Assembly (NCBI GenBank): GCA_910587545.1
Contig: CAJUMI010000003.1
Span: 1-62,037, forward strand
Length of the DNA: 62,037 nucleotides
Direction of reading: 5' to 3'
Origin: an uncultured Muribaculaceae bacterium
GTDB taxonomy: Bacteria > Bacteroidota > Bacteroidia > Bacteroidales > Muribaculaceae
Position numbers and translations under genes: made by a program
Notes under the pieces: model-generated
Told to the model about the DNA's origin: nothing
Database searches by the model: none
Seen by the model: the letters and a program-made list of their open reading frames with translations, nothing else
In this document: piece by piece, positions 50,734 to 57,905 of the stretch
Layout: the number at the start of each line of letters is the position of its first letter
Numbering within the stretch: position 1 is the first letter of the stretch

Positions 50734-51891
50734 TTATCGGATTGCTTCTTTGGTGACTTTGTCGCCGCGGCGTACGATGAAGATGCCGTTCGCGGGATTG
50801 TCGACGCGGACGCCCTGAAGGTTGTAGTAAACGGCTTCAGCACCGGCTGCCTCGATTTCGTCGATACCGCTTGACTGGGATGCAGCATAGTTAACTACAT
50901 ACAAAGAGGGAGCTTTGTTGTAAATAGTGACAACAAAAGTAACATCATAAGTTCCGGCCTCAACAGAATCAAGTGTGTAGTTGTTGCGGAAAGAGAGAGT
51001 TGTTTCGCCTACTGTGCCTTCGAAGTTTGATTTCGTTGCGGGAGTAGCCTCTGCAAAAACCACGCCCTTAACAAGAACAACACTGTTGACCAAATCGACA
51101 GTTACATCAGCCGCAGCAACTTCGGCGGGAGTGAAAGTGCCTTCGGCGGCAGCGGGGAGTTCGCTGAATTCGATTTCGGGAGTTGTACCGTTGTAGAGCT
51201 TATAAGTTCCTTCCCAACCGGCAGGGATAACGTCACCTGCTTTAAGCGAATTTGATCCGTAGAGCTGGATGAAATCGCCTGCAGCGTCGCAAGCAAAGAC
51301 ATTGCTGTTTTTTACAAAACCTACAGTAAGAGCGTAATCGACTGCGATTTTGGTTCCTGTCTCGAGAGCCTTGGTCTCTGCAACGTTTGCAACTTTAACA
51401 GCTTCAGGTTCGGGCTCTGCCTGAACCTCACCATCGCTGACAACGATATTGACAACTCGGAACTGATTTGCAGTAGCCGACATAGTCACAGTCTTTGCTG
51501 CTGTAGTGCTTGAGATCGTGAGAGTTTTTGCTGTGGCATCATATTTTTGAGCCCAACCTTCGCTGACAGTCTGCTCGTTACCGTAGTTACCGCCGGTAGA
51601 AGTCAAGACAACAGTCTTGAAGTCAAAATCAGAACTGCTAATCACTATATCAGCGTTTTTATAAACTCGGATCTGATCACCGGGTTGGATGAGATTAGTC
51701 GTTGATTTCGCTTTGACAGTAGAAATTGTAAAGTTTTTACCGCCTACAGTGACAGTAGTAGTGTAACCGTTTGCATCACCTTTCCAGTCGAGTGAAGCTT
51801 GGTTGTCGGCGCCGAAAATAGTGTACTGTTCGGCATTTGCAGCTGTAAAGCCTGCTGCTATTACAGCAAATGAGAGTAGAAGTTTCTTCAT
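50734..51891 (-). CDS. Secreted protein with C-terminal YYNLQGVR-type tail
   Basis: 385 aa with a clear signal peptide (MKKLLLSFAVIAAGFTAANA). Residues about 25-150 form one beta domain rich in Thr/Ser; a second (about 170-330) has an OB-like look (VNSVVLVKGVVFAE). A short Ser/Ala linker leads to the C-terminal 30 residues: EAVYYNLQGVRVDNPANGIFIVRRGDKV. This signature recurs in the protein at 11350-12846 and resembles short secretion/anchoring domains of Bacteroidales. No enzyme motif. It starts 37 nt after the EEP gene and probably shares its mRNA. Less GC-rich than the flanking phage-like genes. Confidence 0.7.
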   Translation of the reverse strand: MKKLLLSFAVIAAGFTAANAEQYTIFGADNQASLDWKGDANGYTTTVTVGGKNFTISTVKAKSTTNLIQPGDQIRVYKNADIVISSSDFDFKTVVLTSTGGNYGNEQTVSEGWAQKYDATAKTLTISSTTAAKTVTMSATANQFRVVNIVVSDGEVQAEPEPEAVKVANVAETKALETGTKIAVDYALTVGFVKNSNVFACDAAGDFIQLYGSNSLKAGDVIPAGWEGTYKLYNGTTPEIEFSELPAAAEGTFTPAEVAAADVTVDLVNSVVLVKGVVFAEATPATKSNFEGTVGETTLSFRNNYTLDSVEAGTYDVTFVVTIYNKAPSLYVVNYAASQSSGIDEIEAAGAEAVYYNLQGVRVDNPANGIFIVRRGDKVTKEAIR

Positions 51892-51928
51892 AAAAAAATA
51901 GATGTTAGTTAACAGTTAATAATTCTGG

Positions 51929-52987
51929 TTATTTTGATGTTGGTTTGATGTAGCGGATGAGTAGGATTTCGGTGGGGAAGTGGTCGGAGTAGCCGTTGAG
52001 GTAGGATCCGGCGGCGAAGGTGCGGCGGGGATAGCCCTGTCGGTTGCCTTCGGTGTCTTTGAGGAAATCCTTGTTGAGGACGTCGGCGCGGTAGAAGTGC
52101 CATCGGTCATCGGGGCCGTTGGCGAGGGAGCCGGAGATGATGATCTGGTCGAAGAGGTTCCACTGGCTCTTGTAGGCGAGTGTGCCGATGCCTGCGTCGA
52201 GCTTGCGCCAGAAGGGGTTATAGAACCCGTGGGATCCTACGCCGTCGGCATCGCGCTTTGCACCGAGAACCTTTGCGCATGATTTGTCCATGGGGTCGTC
52301 GTTGAGGTCGCCCATGATAATGACGCCGATACCGGGGTCGACGCGCCAGAGGGAGTCGGCGATCTGCCTGGAGAGGGCTGCGGCGGCCTCGCGGTTGGGC
52401 GACGACTGTTCCTGTCCGCCGAGGCGCGAGGGCCAGTGGTTGACGATGACGGCGATGCGCTCGCCGCCGATGGTGCCGACGACACACATCTGGTCGCGGG
52501 TGCGGAAGGGGATAGTGGTGAGCCGGTGGTTTGTGACGCGCTCGAATTTGAACATGCGGGGGTTGTAGAGCAGGCCGACGTCGACGCCGCGGGCGTCTGG
52601 CGAGTCGTGGTGGACGACCTGAAGGTTCCAGGGTTTGAGTTCGGGCTGCGCGACGAGGTCGTCGAGCACCGAACGGTTTTCGATCTCGCTGACTCCGATT
52701 ATGGCCGGCCCCATGGGTGTGCCCGGGGTTGTGAACTGCGAGATGGCGTATGCGAGGTTGCGGAGTTTGTTGTTGTACTTTCGGGTATCCCACTGTTTCT
52801 GACCGCCGGGAGTGTACTCAAGGTCACGGTTCTCGGGGTTGTTGGGGATTGTGTCGAAGAGGTTTTCAAGGTTATAGAAGGCAATGCCGACCATCTGGCG
52901 TCGGCCCCCGAGGTTGTTTTTCTGAGCATAAACTACTGAAAATAAAGCGATCAGCGCTAATGCGAGTGTTAGAAATCTTTTCATCAA
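51929..52987 (-). CDS. Secreted endonuclease/exonuclease/phosphatase-family protein
   Basis: 352 aa with an SPI signal peptide (FSVVYA-QK). EEP fold motifs in order: FYNLENLFDTI (metal-binding Asn), AIIGVSEIEN (catalytic Glu), VVHHDSPDARGVDVGLLYNP (catalytic region His/Asp), VNHWPSRLGG, IIMGDLNDDP (Asp-Asn pair), and YSDHFPTEI with the terminal Asp-His. All expected active-site residues are present. Members cleave phosphodiesters in nucleic acids, inositol phosphates or sphingomyelin; an extracellular or periplasmic nuclease is likely. It has its own promoter. Confidence 0.9.
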   Translation of the reverse strand: MMKRFLTLALALIALFSVVYAQKNNLGGRRQMVGIAFYNLENLFDTIPNNPENRDLEYTPGGQKQWDTRKYNNKLRNLAYAISQFTTPGTPMGPAIIGVSEIENRSVLDDLVAQPELKPWNLQVVHHDSPDARGVDVGLLYNPRMFKFERVTNHRLTTIPFRTRDQMCVVGTIGGERIAVIVNHWPSRLGGQEQSSPNREAAAALSRQIADSLWRVDPGIGVIIMGDLNDDPMDKSCAKVLGAKRDADGVGSHGFYNPFWRKLDAGIGTLAYKSQWNLFDQIIISGSLANGPDDRWHFYRADVLNKDFLKDTEGNRQGYPRRTFAAGSYLNGYSDHFPTEILLIRYIKPTSK

Positions 52988-53010
52988 CTATTGAAGTAGG
53001 TATTTGGGTG

Positions 53011-53042
53011 TAAAGATAAAGATTTTTTTGGTCAGTTGCAAA
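53011..53042 (-). promoter_or_regulatory. Promoter of the EEP gene
   Basis: On the minus strand TTTG (53042-53039), 20 nt, and TATCTTTA (53018-53011), one mismatch at the last -7 base. Predicted start near 53004, about 17 nt before the ATG. Confidence 0.6.
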
Positions 53043-53055
53043 TATTTTTTTGGCG

Positions 53056-53098
53056 CGGACTGACAGATCGGCCAATCAGGCCGATTGGGCTAATTGGG
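53056..53098. repeat. Degenerate 9-nt repeat array (g)
   Basis: CAGATCGGC / CAATCAGGC / CGATTGGGC / TAATTGGGG are in 9-nt register but diverged from the TCCGAC core. They lie between the O-methyltransferase stop and the EEP promoter. Confidence 0.45.
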
Positions 53099-53109
53099 GA
53101 AGATGGTCT

Positions 53110-53733
53110 TTAGGACTTTCTTATTATGGTCATGCCGTCGCGGATGGGGAGAATCACTTTTTGGACTCGTCGGTCGCGGGCGACGAGGTCGTTGAAGTCA
53201 CGGATGCCCGCGGTCTGGGGGTCACGTGCGTCAGTGTCGAGGACTTTGCCGTCCCAGAGGGTGTTGTCGGCGATGATGTAGCCGCCGGCGTTGACTCGGG
53301 GCAGCACAAGTTCGTAGTAGTCGCAGTAGTTGCGCTTGTTGGCGTCGATGAAGACGAGATCCCATGTGCCGCCGATGGCGGGGACAACGTCGAGGGCGTC
53401 GCCGATGTGAAGGGTAATCTTGTCTCCGCCCGGAGCAGCCGAGAACAGGGCAAGCAGCTCGTCAGCGGCCTCGTCGTCGATCTCGACTGTGTGTAGCTCG
53501 CCGCCCGTGGGGATGCCTTCGGCCAGGCAGAGGGCCGAATAGCCGGTGAAGGTGCCGAGTTCGAGGACGCGCGCGGGGCGGATCATCGCAGACAGCATGG
53601 CGAGCAGACGGCCCTGGACATGGCCCGAGCACATGCGCGGGTAGAGGCGTGTGAGATGGGTGCGGCGGTAGAGCGCATGGAGATGGGCGGGTTCGGCGTC
53701 GATGCGGGCGGCTATGTATTCGTCAAGTGTCAT
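53110..53733 (-). CDS. SAM-dependent O-methyltransferase (class I, type 3 family)
   Basis: 207 aa. SAM-binding motif I is VLELGTFTGYSALCLAEG (about 56-73), followed by an acidic ribose contact in HTVEID. IGDALDVVP and DLVFIDANKRNYCDYYELVLP carry the metal-binding Asp and Asn-Lys motif of the COMT-like family, with IADNTLWDGKV. It transfers methyl groups to small phenolic or sugar-linked acceptors. It is the last gene of a run with a 4-nt overlap to the membrane-protein gene. Substrate unknown. Confidence 0.93.
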   Translation of the reverse strand: MTLDEYIAARIDAEPAHLHALYRRTHLTRLYPRMCSGHVQGRLLAMLSAMIRPARVLELGTFTGYSALCLAEGIPTGGELHTVEIDDEAADELLALFSAAPGGDKITLHIGDALDVVPAIGGTWDLVFIDANKRNYCDYYELVLPRVNAGGYIIADNTLWDGKVLDTDARDPQTAGIRDFNDLVARDRRVQKVILPIRDGMTIIRKS

Positions 53734-54032
53734 GATATGTTGTCATTAAGAACGAGCATCCACATGGCGGCATGGGAGAGCAGCATCAGCGCGATCAGGA
53801 TCCACATCACGTCGCGACGGCCGCTGTAACAGATGCGGGCGCAGACGCCCGAGGCTATCACGTAGACGGGATAGAACCACAGGAACGCGTGAGCGGATCC
53901 GTCGGCCACGTCGGCGGGCGCGAGCGAGAGCATGGCCGGAAATGCCAGGACAGGCAGCATGCACACTATGATCAGCACGGTCACCCAAAGGGGAACACGG
54001 GTGCGGCGGGTGTCGTCGGGATGTTCCATCAT
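53730..54032 (-). CDS. Small three-helix membrane protein
   Basis: 100 aa, three hydrophobic segments (about 14-35, 48-65 and 74-93) after a charged N-terminus (MMEHPDDTRRTRVP). No family recognised. It overlaps both neighbours by 4 nt (ATGA type), which supports it as a true gene. It probably sits in the inner membrane. Its place between an epimerase and a methyltransferase hints at glycan modification, on position alone. Confidence 0.6.
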   Translation of the reverse strand: MMEHPDDTRRTRVPLWVTVLIIVCMLPVLAFPAMLSLAPADVADGSAHAFLWFYPVYVIASGVCARICYSGRRDVMWILIALMLLSHAAMWMLVLNDNIS

Positions 54033-55066
54033 TTTGCCGGTTTCTTTTTGTTTTGTTCTTTTTCAGCGAGATAAGCCTTCACGGTCTCTTCGATGCCACG
54101 GGCGAGAGGGTAGCGCGCGGTGAAGCCGAAATCGCGGACGGCGTCGGAGACGTCGCAGTTCCAGTTGCGCTGGCGCATGATCTTGAACTTGTCGCGGTTG
54201 AGGGTCGATGTTTTCAGCCTCATCAAAGCCCATTTCTCGGCGACGAGCGAGGCGATGTAGGCCGCCCAGAGGGGAAGTCTCACGGGTATGACGAAGCGTC
54301 GGCCGAGAGCCCGCGCGACAATCCCGCGGAACTCCGACTGAGTGTAGGCGCGGGGCTCGCTGATGATGTATTTTTTGTGAACCACTCCTGCGGCGAGAGC
54401 GTCGAACATGGCTCCGACCAGATCGTCGACATAGATGAAGGTCAGGAGCTGGCGGCGGTAGCCGACTCCGAAATCCCACCGGGCGTCGATCGACTTGATC
54501 ATCATCAGGTAGTCGCGTTCGTGAGGGCCGTAGACCCCTGTCGGCCGGAATATGATCCACGGAAAAGCGGGTCGGGTCTCGAGGAAGGTCTCGGCCTTGA
54601 TCTTCGACAGGCCGTAGCGTGTATTGGGATTTGGGACAGTCGAGGCGGAAATCGGCGTATAGTTCTTCTCGTCGGCGGCTCCGAGGGCGCTGAGCGAACT
54701 CATGAACAGGAACCGCTCGGGCACAAGATGCTCGCGCTCAAGCATCAGCACAAAGTCGCGGAGATAGAGATAGTTGATGCGGTTGAAATCGCCGAAGCGG
54801 GCACATTTTGTGGCTCCGAGGTTCCAGATGACATAGTCCCATTTTCCTCCCTCGGGGGCAATGGCATGCAGCGTCTCGGCCATGGAGGCGGGATCGTCGT
54901 AGTCGAGCACGGCGAAACCGAGTCGCGGATCGGTCAGGTAGCGTCGCGAGGTCGACTCGCGGATGCCGACCGTGGTGCGGTAGCCCCGGTCGAGAGCCTG
55001 TTTTGCGATAAAGCCGCCGATGAATCCGCCGGCACCGATGATCAGTAAGCTTTTGTCCATTGTCAC
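54029..55066 (-). CDS. NAD-dependent epimerase/dehydratase (extended SDR)
   Basis: 345 aa. Rossmann motif IIGAGGFIGGFIAKQ (GxxGxxG), active-site Ser in FLFMSSLSALG and catalytic Tyr-Lys in YGLSKIKAE. The C-terminal half (about 235-330) differs from UDP-glucose epimerases and resembles NAD(P)-dependent sugar-nucleotide or steroid-dehydrogenase-like proteins. It acts on a nucleotide sugar or related lipid-linked substrate. The upstream ATG is at 55066; a second ATG at 55060 is also possible. It overlaps the glycosyltransferase gene and the small membrane gene by 4 nt each. Confidence 0.9.
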   Translation of the reverse strand: MTMDKSLLIIGAGGFIGGFIAKQALDRGYRTTVGIRESTSRRYLTDPRLGFAVLDYDDPASMAETLHAIAPEGGKWDYVIWNLGATKCARFGDFNRINYLYLRDFVLMLEREHLVPERFLFMSSLSALGAADEKNYTPISASTVPNPNTRYGLSKIKAETFLETRPAFPWIIFRPTGVYGPHERDYLMMIKSIDARWDFGVGYRRQLLTFIYVDDLVGAMFDALAAGVVHKKYIISEPRAYTQSEFRGIVARALGRRFVIPVRLPLWAAYIASLVAEKWALMRLKTSTLNRDKFKIMRQRNWNCDVSDAVRDFGFTARYPLARGIEETVKAYLAEKEQNKKKPAK

Positions 55067-56211
55067 AGATATTTCTCAATTATCGCCTTGCGGTAGGTCG
55101 CCATGGTGAGGCGCGCGAATTCGTCGGCGGAAAAACGTTTGATATATTGTCGTCCGCGAGAGACGCACTTGTCGCGGAAAATGACGTCGTCGGAGAGGCG
55201 CGCGGCATAGTCGGCAAAAGCGTCGACGTCGTCGGGAGCGACATAGACCGCTCCGGGTCCGCCCGCCTCTTCGAGACACGATCCTGTGGCGGCGATGACT
55301 GGAGTGCCGGCCGAGAGGGATTCGATGACGGGCAGGCCGAAGCCCTCGTAGCGCGAGGTGTAGGAAGAGAAATCGGCCATGGCGTAGAGCGCTGGCAGGT
55401 CGGCGAAGGGGACGTTGTCGAGCCAGAAGACACGGTCGGACAGGCGGTGAGAAGCGATAAATCCGGCCACTTCGCGTGCATAGTCGCTGCGGCGGTCTCC
55501 GACGATGACCATAGGCAGAGAGATGCGTTCGAGAGCTCTGACGGCGAGCATCTGGTTCTTGCGCCGCCTGACTGTGCCGACGCTGATGAAATAGCGCCGG
55601 GGCAGGTGATATGTCTCCCTTACGCGCTGCCTGTCTTCATAGCTCACGGGCAGGCCGAACCGCGGATCGCAGCCCTGGTGGATGACGTCGATCCGGGCTG
55701 GGTCGATCTGATAGTCTTCGACAAGGTCGTCGCGTGTGCGGCGGCTGATGGCGATGACGCGGGTGGCATTGCGGGCCGAGCGGCTGTATTTGAAGTCATA
55801 CAGGACGCGGTCGAGGGGCTTGTAGTCCTCGGGGACACGGCGGTAGATGAGGTCGTGGATGGTGACGACCGCCGGGAATGAGGCGCGGGCGATGTTGAGC
55901 GGCAGCTCGTTGCTGAGTCCGTGGTAAACCGATATATCGTCGCCGGAGAGCTGCCGGGCGACAGTTGCCGTGCGCCACAGCGAACCGAAGCTCCGGCCAA
56001 AGGCCGTCGACGGTCCGACGAGCTCGACATTTCCCCGGGCGAGCAGCGGCGCAAGGCGGGTGTTGTCCCTGATGACGGGGGAGTAGAGGCGATAGGTGTT
56101 GCGCGGAAAGCCTATCGACAGGGTGTCGATGACGTAGCGGCTGTAGTTGCCGAGGCCGGTGTTATTGGCCACAGCGCGTTTGCCGTCGTATCCTATTATC
56201 AGATTTTCCAT
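55063..56211 (-). CDS. GT4-family glycosyltransferase
   Basis: About 382 aa from the ATG at 56211 (MENLIIGYDG); the frame to 56220 would need a TTG. Two Rossmann-like domains of the GT-B fold: GLGNYSRYVIDTL and VTIHDLIYRRVPEDY in the first half. In the second half are YFISVGTVRRRKNQM and the donor-site EGFGLPVIESLSAGTPVIA, which contains the E-x7-E motif. It transfers a sugar from a nucleotide donor to a surface glycan or lipid carrier. An internal promoter whose predicted start almost coincides with the ATG precedes it. Confidence 0.92.
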   Translation of the reverse strand: MENLIIGYDGKRAVANNTGLGNYSRYVIDTLSIGFPRNTYRLYSPVIRDNTRLAPLLARGNVELVGPSTAFGRSFGSLWRTATVARQLSGDDISVYHGLSNELPLNIARASFPAVVTIHDLIYRRVPEDYKPLDRVLYDFKYSRSARNATRVIAISRRTRDDLVEDYQIDPARIDVIHQGCDPRFGLPVSYEDRQRVRETYHLPRRYFISVGTVRRRKNQMLAVRALERISLPMVIVGDRRSDYAREVAGFIASHRLSDRVFWLDNVPFADLPALYAMADFSSYTSRYEGFGLPVIESLSAGTPVIAATGSCLEEAGGPGAVYVAPDDVDAFADYAARLSDDVIFRDKCVSRGRQYIKRFSADEFARLTMATYRKAIIEKYL

Positions 56212-56217
56212 CGGGTA

Positions 56218-56248
56218 CAAAATTAGCGATTAGATCACGAAAAGCAAA
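56218..56248 (-). promoter_or_regulatory. Internal promoter before the GT4 gene
   Basis: On the minus strand TTTG (56248-56245), 19 nt, and TAATTTTG (56225-56218), both full matches. Transcription would begin near 56212-56214, so the GT4 mRNA would be nearly leaderless if this is used. Confidence 0.55.
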
Positions 56249-56299
56249 ATCTATTTTCGGCAGAGGAGGACTAATGGGGCTTATGGGTAGTTAAATGCT

Positions 56300-56322
56300 G
56301 AGACGATGTATCGTGTCTCTAC
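56300..56322. repeat. GTAGAGACACG-type palindrome
   Basis: ACGAT (56303-56307) and ATCGT (56310-56314) pair around GT, flanked by GAG and GTCTCTAC. The right half matches the pattern GTAGAGACACGAT read on the other strand; the left half has lost two bases. It differs from the GTAGGGACGCACG copies but has the same plan. Confidence 0.4.
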
Positions 56323-56342
56323 CGATGGGGCGGAAATGTTCC

Positions 56343-57245
56343 TTATTTTCGGCTTTTGGCGTTGCGGAGCAGTTGGGGCAGTTTGGCGCGCCGGACGGCG
56401 CTGTGTCGGAATAGCGAGCGGTAGGCACCGGCGTCCAGGCCGCGGAGGGCGTCGATGTCGAGAGCCATGAGAGCGTCGGACGGGGCAAACTCGGCGATTG
56501 CCGTCGATCCTGCGGCGCGGTTGTGGGGACAGACGTCCTGGCAGATGTCGCAGCCGTAGATGCGTCCGTCGAGGCTAAGGCCGGCGGGCAGGTCGCCTCT
56601 GTGCTCGATGGTCAGATAAGAGTTGCAGCTGCGGGCGTCGAGAGTCATGTCGCCTCCGAGGGCACGACCGGGACAGGCTCTGACACAGGCTCCGCAGTTC
56701 ATGCATATGTCGGCGAGGCGCGAGGGGTCGGGCCCGACCTCTCCGGTCCATAATATCTCGGCGAGAAAGACTTTTGAGCCTATGCCGTCGACTATAATCA
56801 GGCCGTTGAGGCCTATGACTCCGACGCCTGCCCGGGCGGCCCAGTAGCGCTCGCGTATCGGGGCGGTGTCGACACATATCCTCGTGAGTCCGCCGTAGCG
56901 ACTGCAGATCACCTCTGCGGCGGCGGTGAGGCGGCTGCGCAGGACATCGTGGTAGTCCTCGCCGAGGGAATAGTCGGCAAAGAGGGGGTGGCGGCGCGAG
57001 GGACGGTAGTCAAAGGCACACGATATGACAGTGGCGGCACCGTCGAGCAGCAGCCGGGGGTCGGAGCGGACATCGCCGTAGCGCCCGAGGTAGGCCATGC
57101 CGGCATGCCGGCCGCCGGCGATCCAGCTGTCGTAACGCCGGCGTGTAGAATCCCCGACCGGGCCGGCGGCGGCGAAACCTACGCGGCAGGCACCGGCGTC
57201 GAGGACGATGCGGCGGATGTCTTCCTTTGTTGAGGGGCAGGTCAC
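56343..57245 (-). CDS. queG: Epoxyqueuosine reductase
   Basis: 300 aa. Final step of queuosine synthesis: cobalamin-dependent reduction of epoxyqueuosine in tRNA. Two [4Fe-4S] motifs are present: CMNCGACVRACPG (about 180-192) and YGCDICQDVCPHN (about 233-245). The front part has AGPVGDSTRRRYDSWIAGGRHAGMAYL and DTAPIRERYWAARAGVGVIGLNGLII. Length is at the short end for the family (often 310-380). Together with queF and queC at 9.9-11.2 kb it completes much of the pathway. Confidence 0.95.
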   Translation of the reverse strand: MTCPSTKEDIRRIVLDAGACRVGFAAAGPVGDSTRRRYDSWIAGGRHAGMAYLGRYGDVRSDPRLLLDGAATVISCAFDYRPSRRHPLFADYSLGEDYHDVLRSRLTAAAEVICSRYGGLTRICVDTAPIRERYWAARAGVGVIGLNGLIIVDGIGSKVFLAEILWTGEVGPDPSRLADICMNCGACVRACPGRALGGDMTLDARSCNSYLTIEHRGDLPAGLSLDGRIYGCDICQDVCPHNRAAGSTAIAEFAPSDALMALDIDALRGLDAGAYRSLFRHSAVRRAKLPQLLRNAKSRK

Positions 57246-57249
57246 GGGA

Positions 57250-57873
57250 TCATTCCATTGGGAGTGTGCGGAATTCGTAGCCCTGCTCCTTGAGCCACTC
57301 GATCGAGCGCGGCAGGGCGTAGCGCATGTTGCGCGAAGATTTGCGCGAGTCGTGGAACACGATGATGGAGCCGTTGCGGGCGAAGCGGCGGACGTTTTCG
57401 AACACCTGCTCGGGTGTGAGCTTGCGCGAGTAGTCGCGGGTGACGAGATCGTACATTATGATGTTGTAGTGGTCCTTTATGGCGTTGGCCTGCTTCCATC
57501 GCATGATGCCGTGCGGCGGCCGGTAGAGAGAACTGCCGATGAGGCGGTCGGCCTCGGTGATGTCGTAGAGATAGCGGTGGGTGGTGACCTTCATGCCTTG
57601 AAGATGGTGCATGGAGTGGTTGCCGTAGGCGTGGCCACGGCGCTTTATCTCCTCGAAGAGCCCGGGATGGCGGCGGACGTTGTCTCCGACCATGAAAAAT
57701 GTGGCTTTAACGCCGTAGCGGTCGAGCGTATCGAGCACCCATGGGGTCTCCTCGGGTATGGGGCCGTCGTCGAAGGTGAGATAGACGACCTTGGACGCGC
57801 GGCTGCCCTTGACGCGCCAGACCGCCTCCGGGAACAGGAGGCGGTAGAGCAGCGGCGGACGTTCGATAAACAT
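57250..57873 (-). CDS. Polysaccharide deacetylase (NodB-like)
   Basis: 207 aa, compact CE4-type domain. Motif 1 TFDDGP (catalytic and metal Asp) is at about residues 33-38, motif 2 GNHSMHH (metal His residues) near 84-90, motif 3 RPPHG near 119, and the C-terminal motif VFHDSRKSSRNM (catalytic His) near 175. It removes N-acetyl groups from a surface polysaccharide or peptidoglycan. No signal peptide is evident, although a short hydrophobic start (PPLLYRLLFPEAVW) could anchor it. It begins 32 nt after the DUF2723 gene and is followed by queG within 4 nt. Confidence 0.92.
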   Translation of the reverse strand: MFIERPPLLYRLLFPEAVWRVKGSRASKVVYLTFDDGPIPEETPWVLDTLDRYGVKATFFMVGDNVRRHPGLFEEIKRRGHAYGNHSMHHLQGMKVTTHRYLYDITEADRLIGSSLYRPPHGIMRWKQANAIKDHYNIIMYDLVTRDYSRKLTPEQVFENVRRFARNGSIIVFHDSRKSSRNMRYALPRSIEWLKEQGYEFRTLPME

Positions 57874-57905
57874 AGGCGGCTATGTCGGTCTGAGGGGTTG
57901 GAAAA

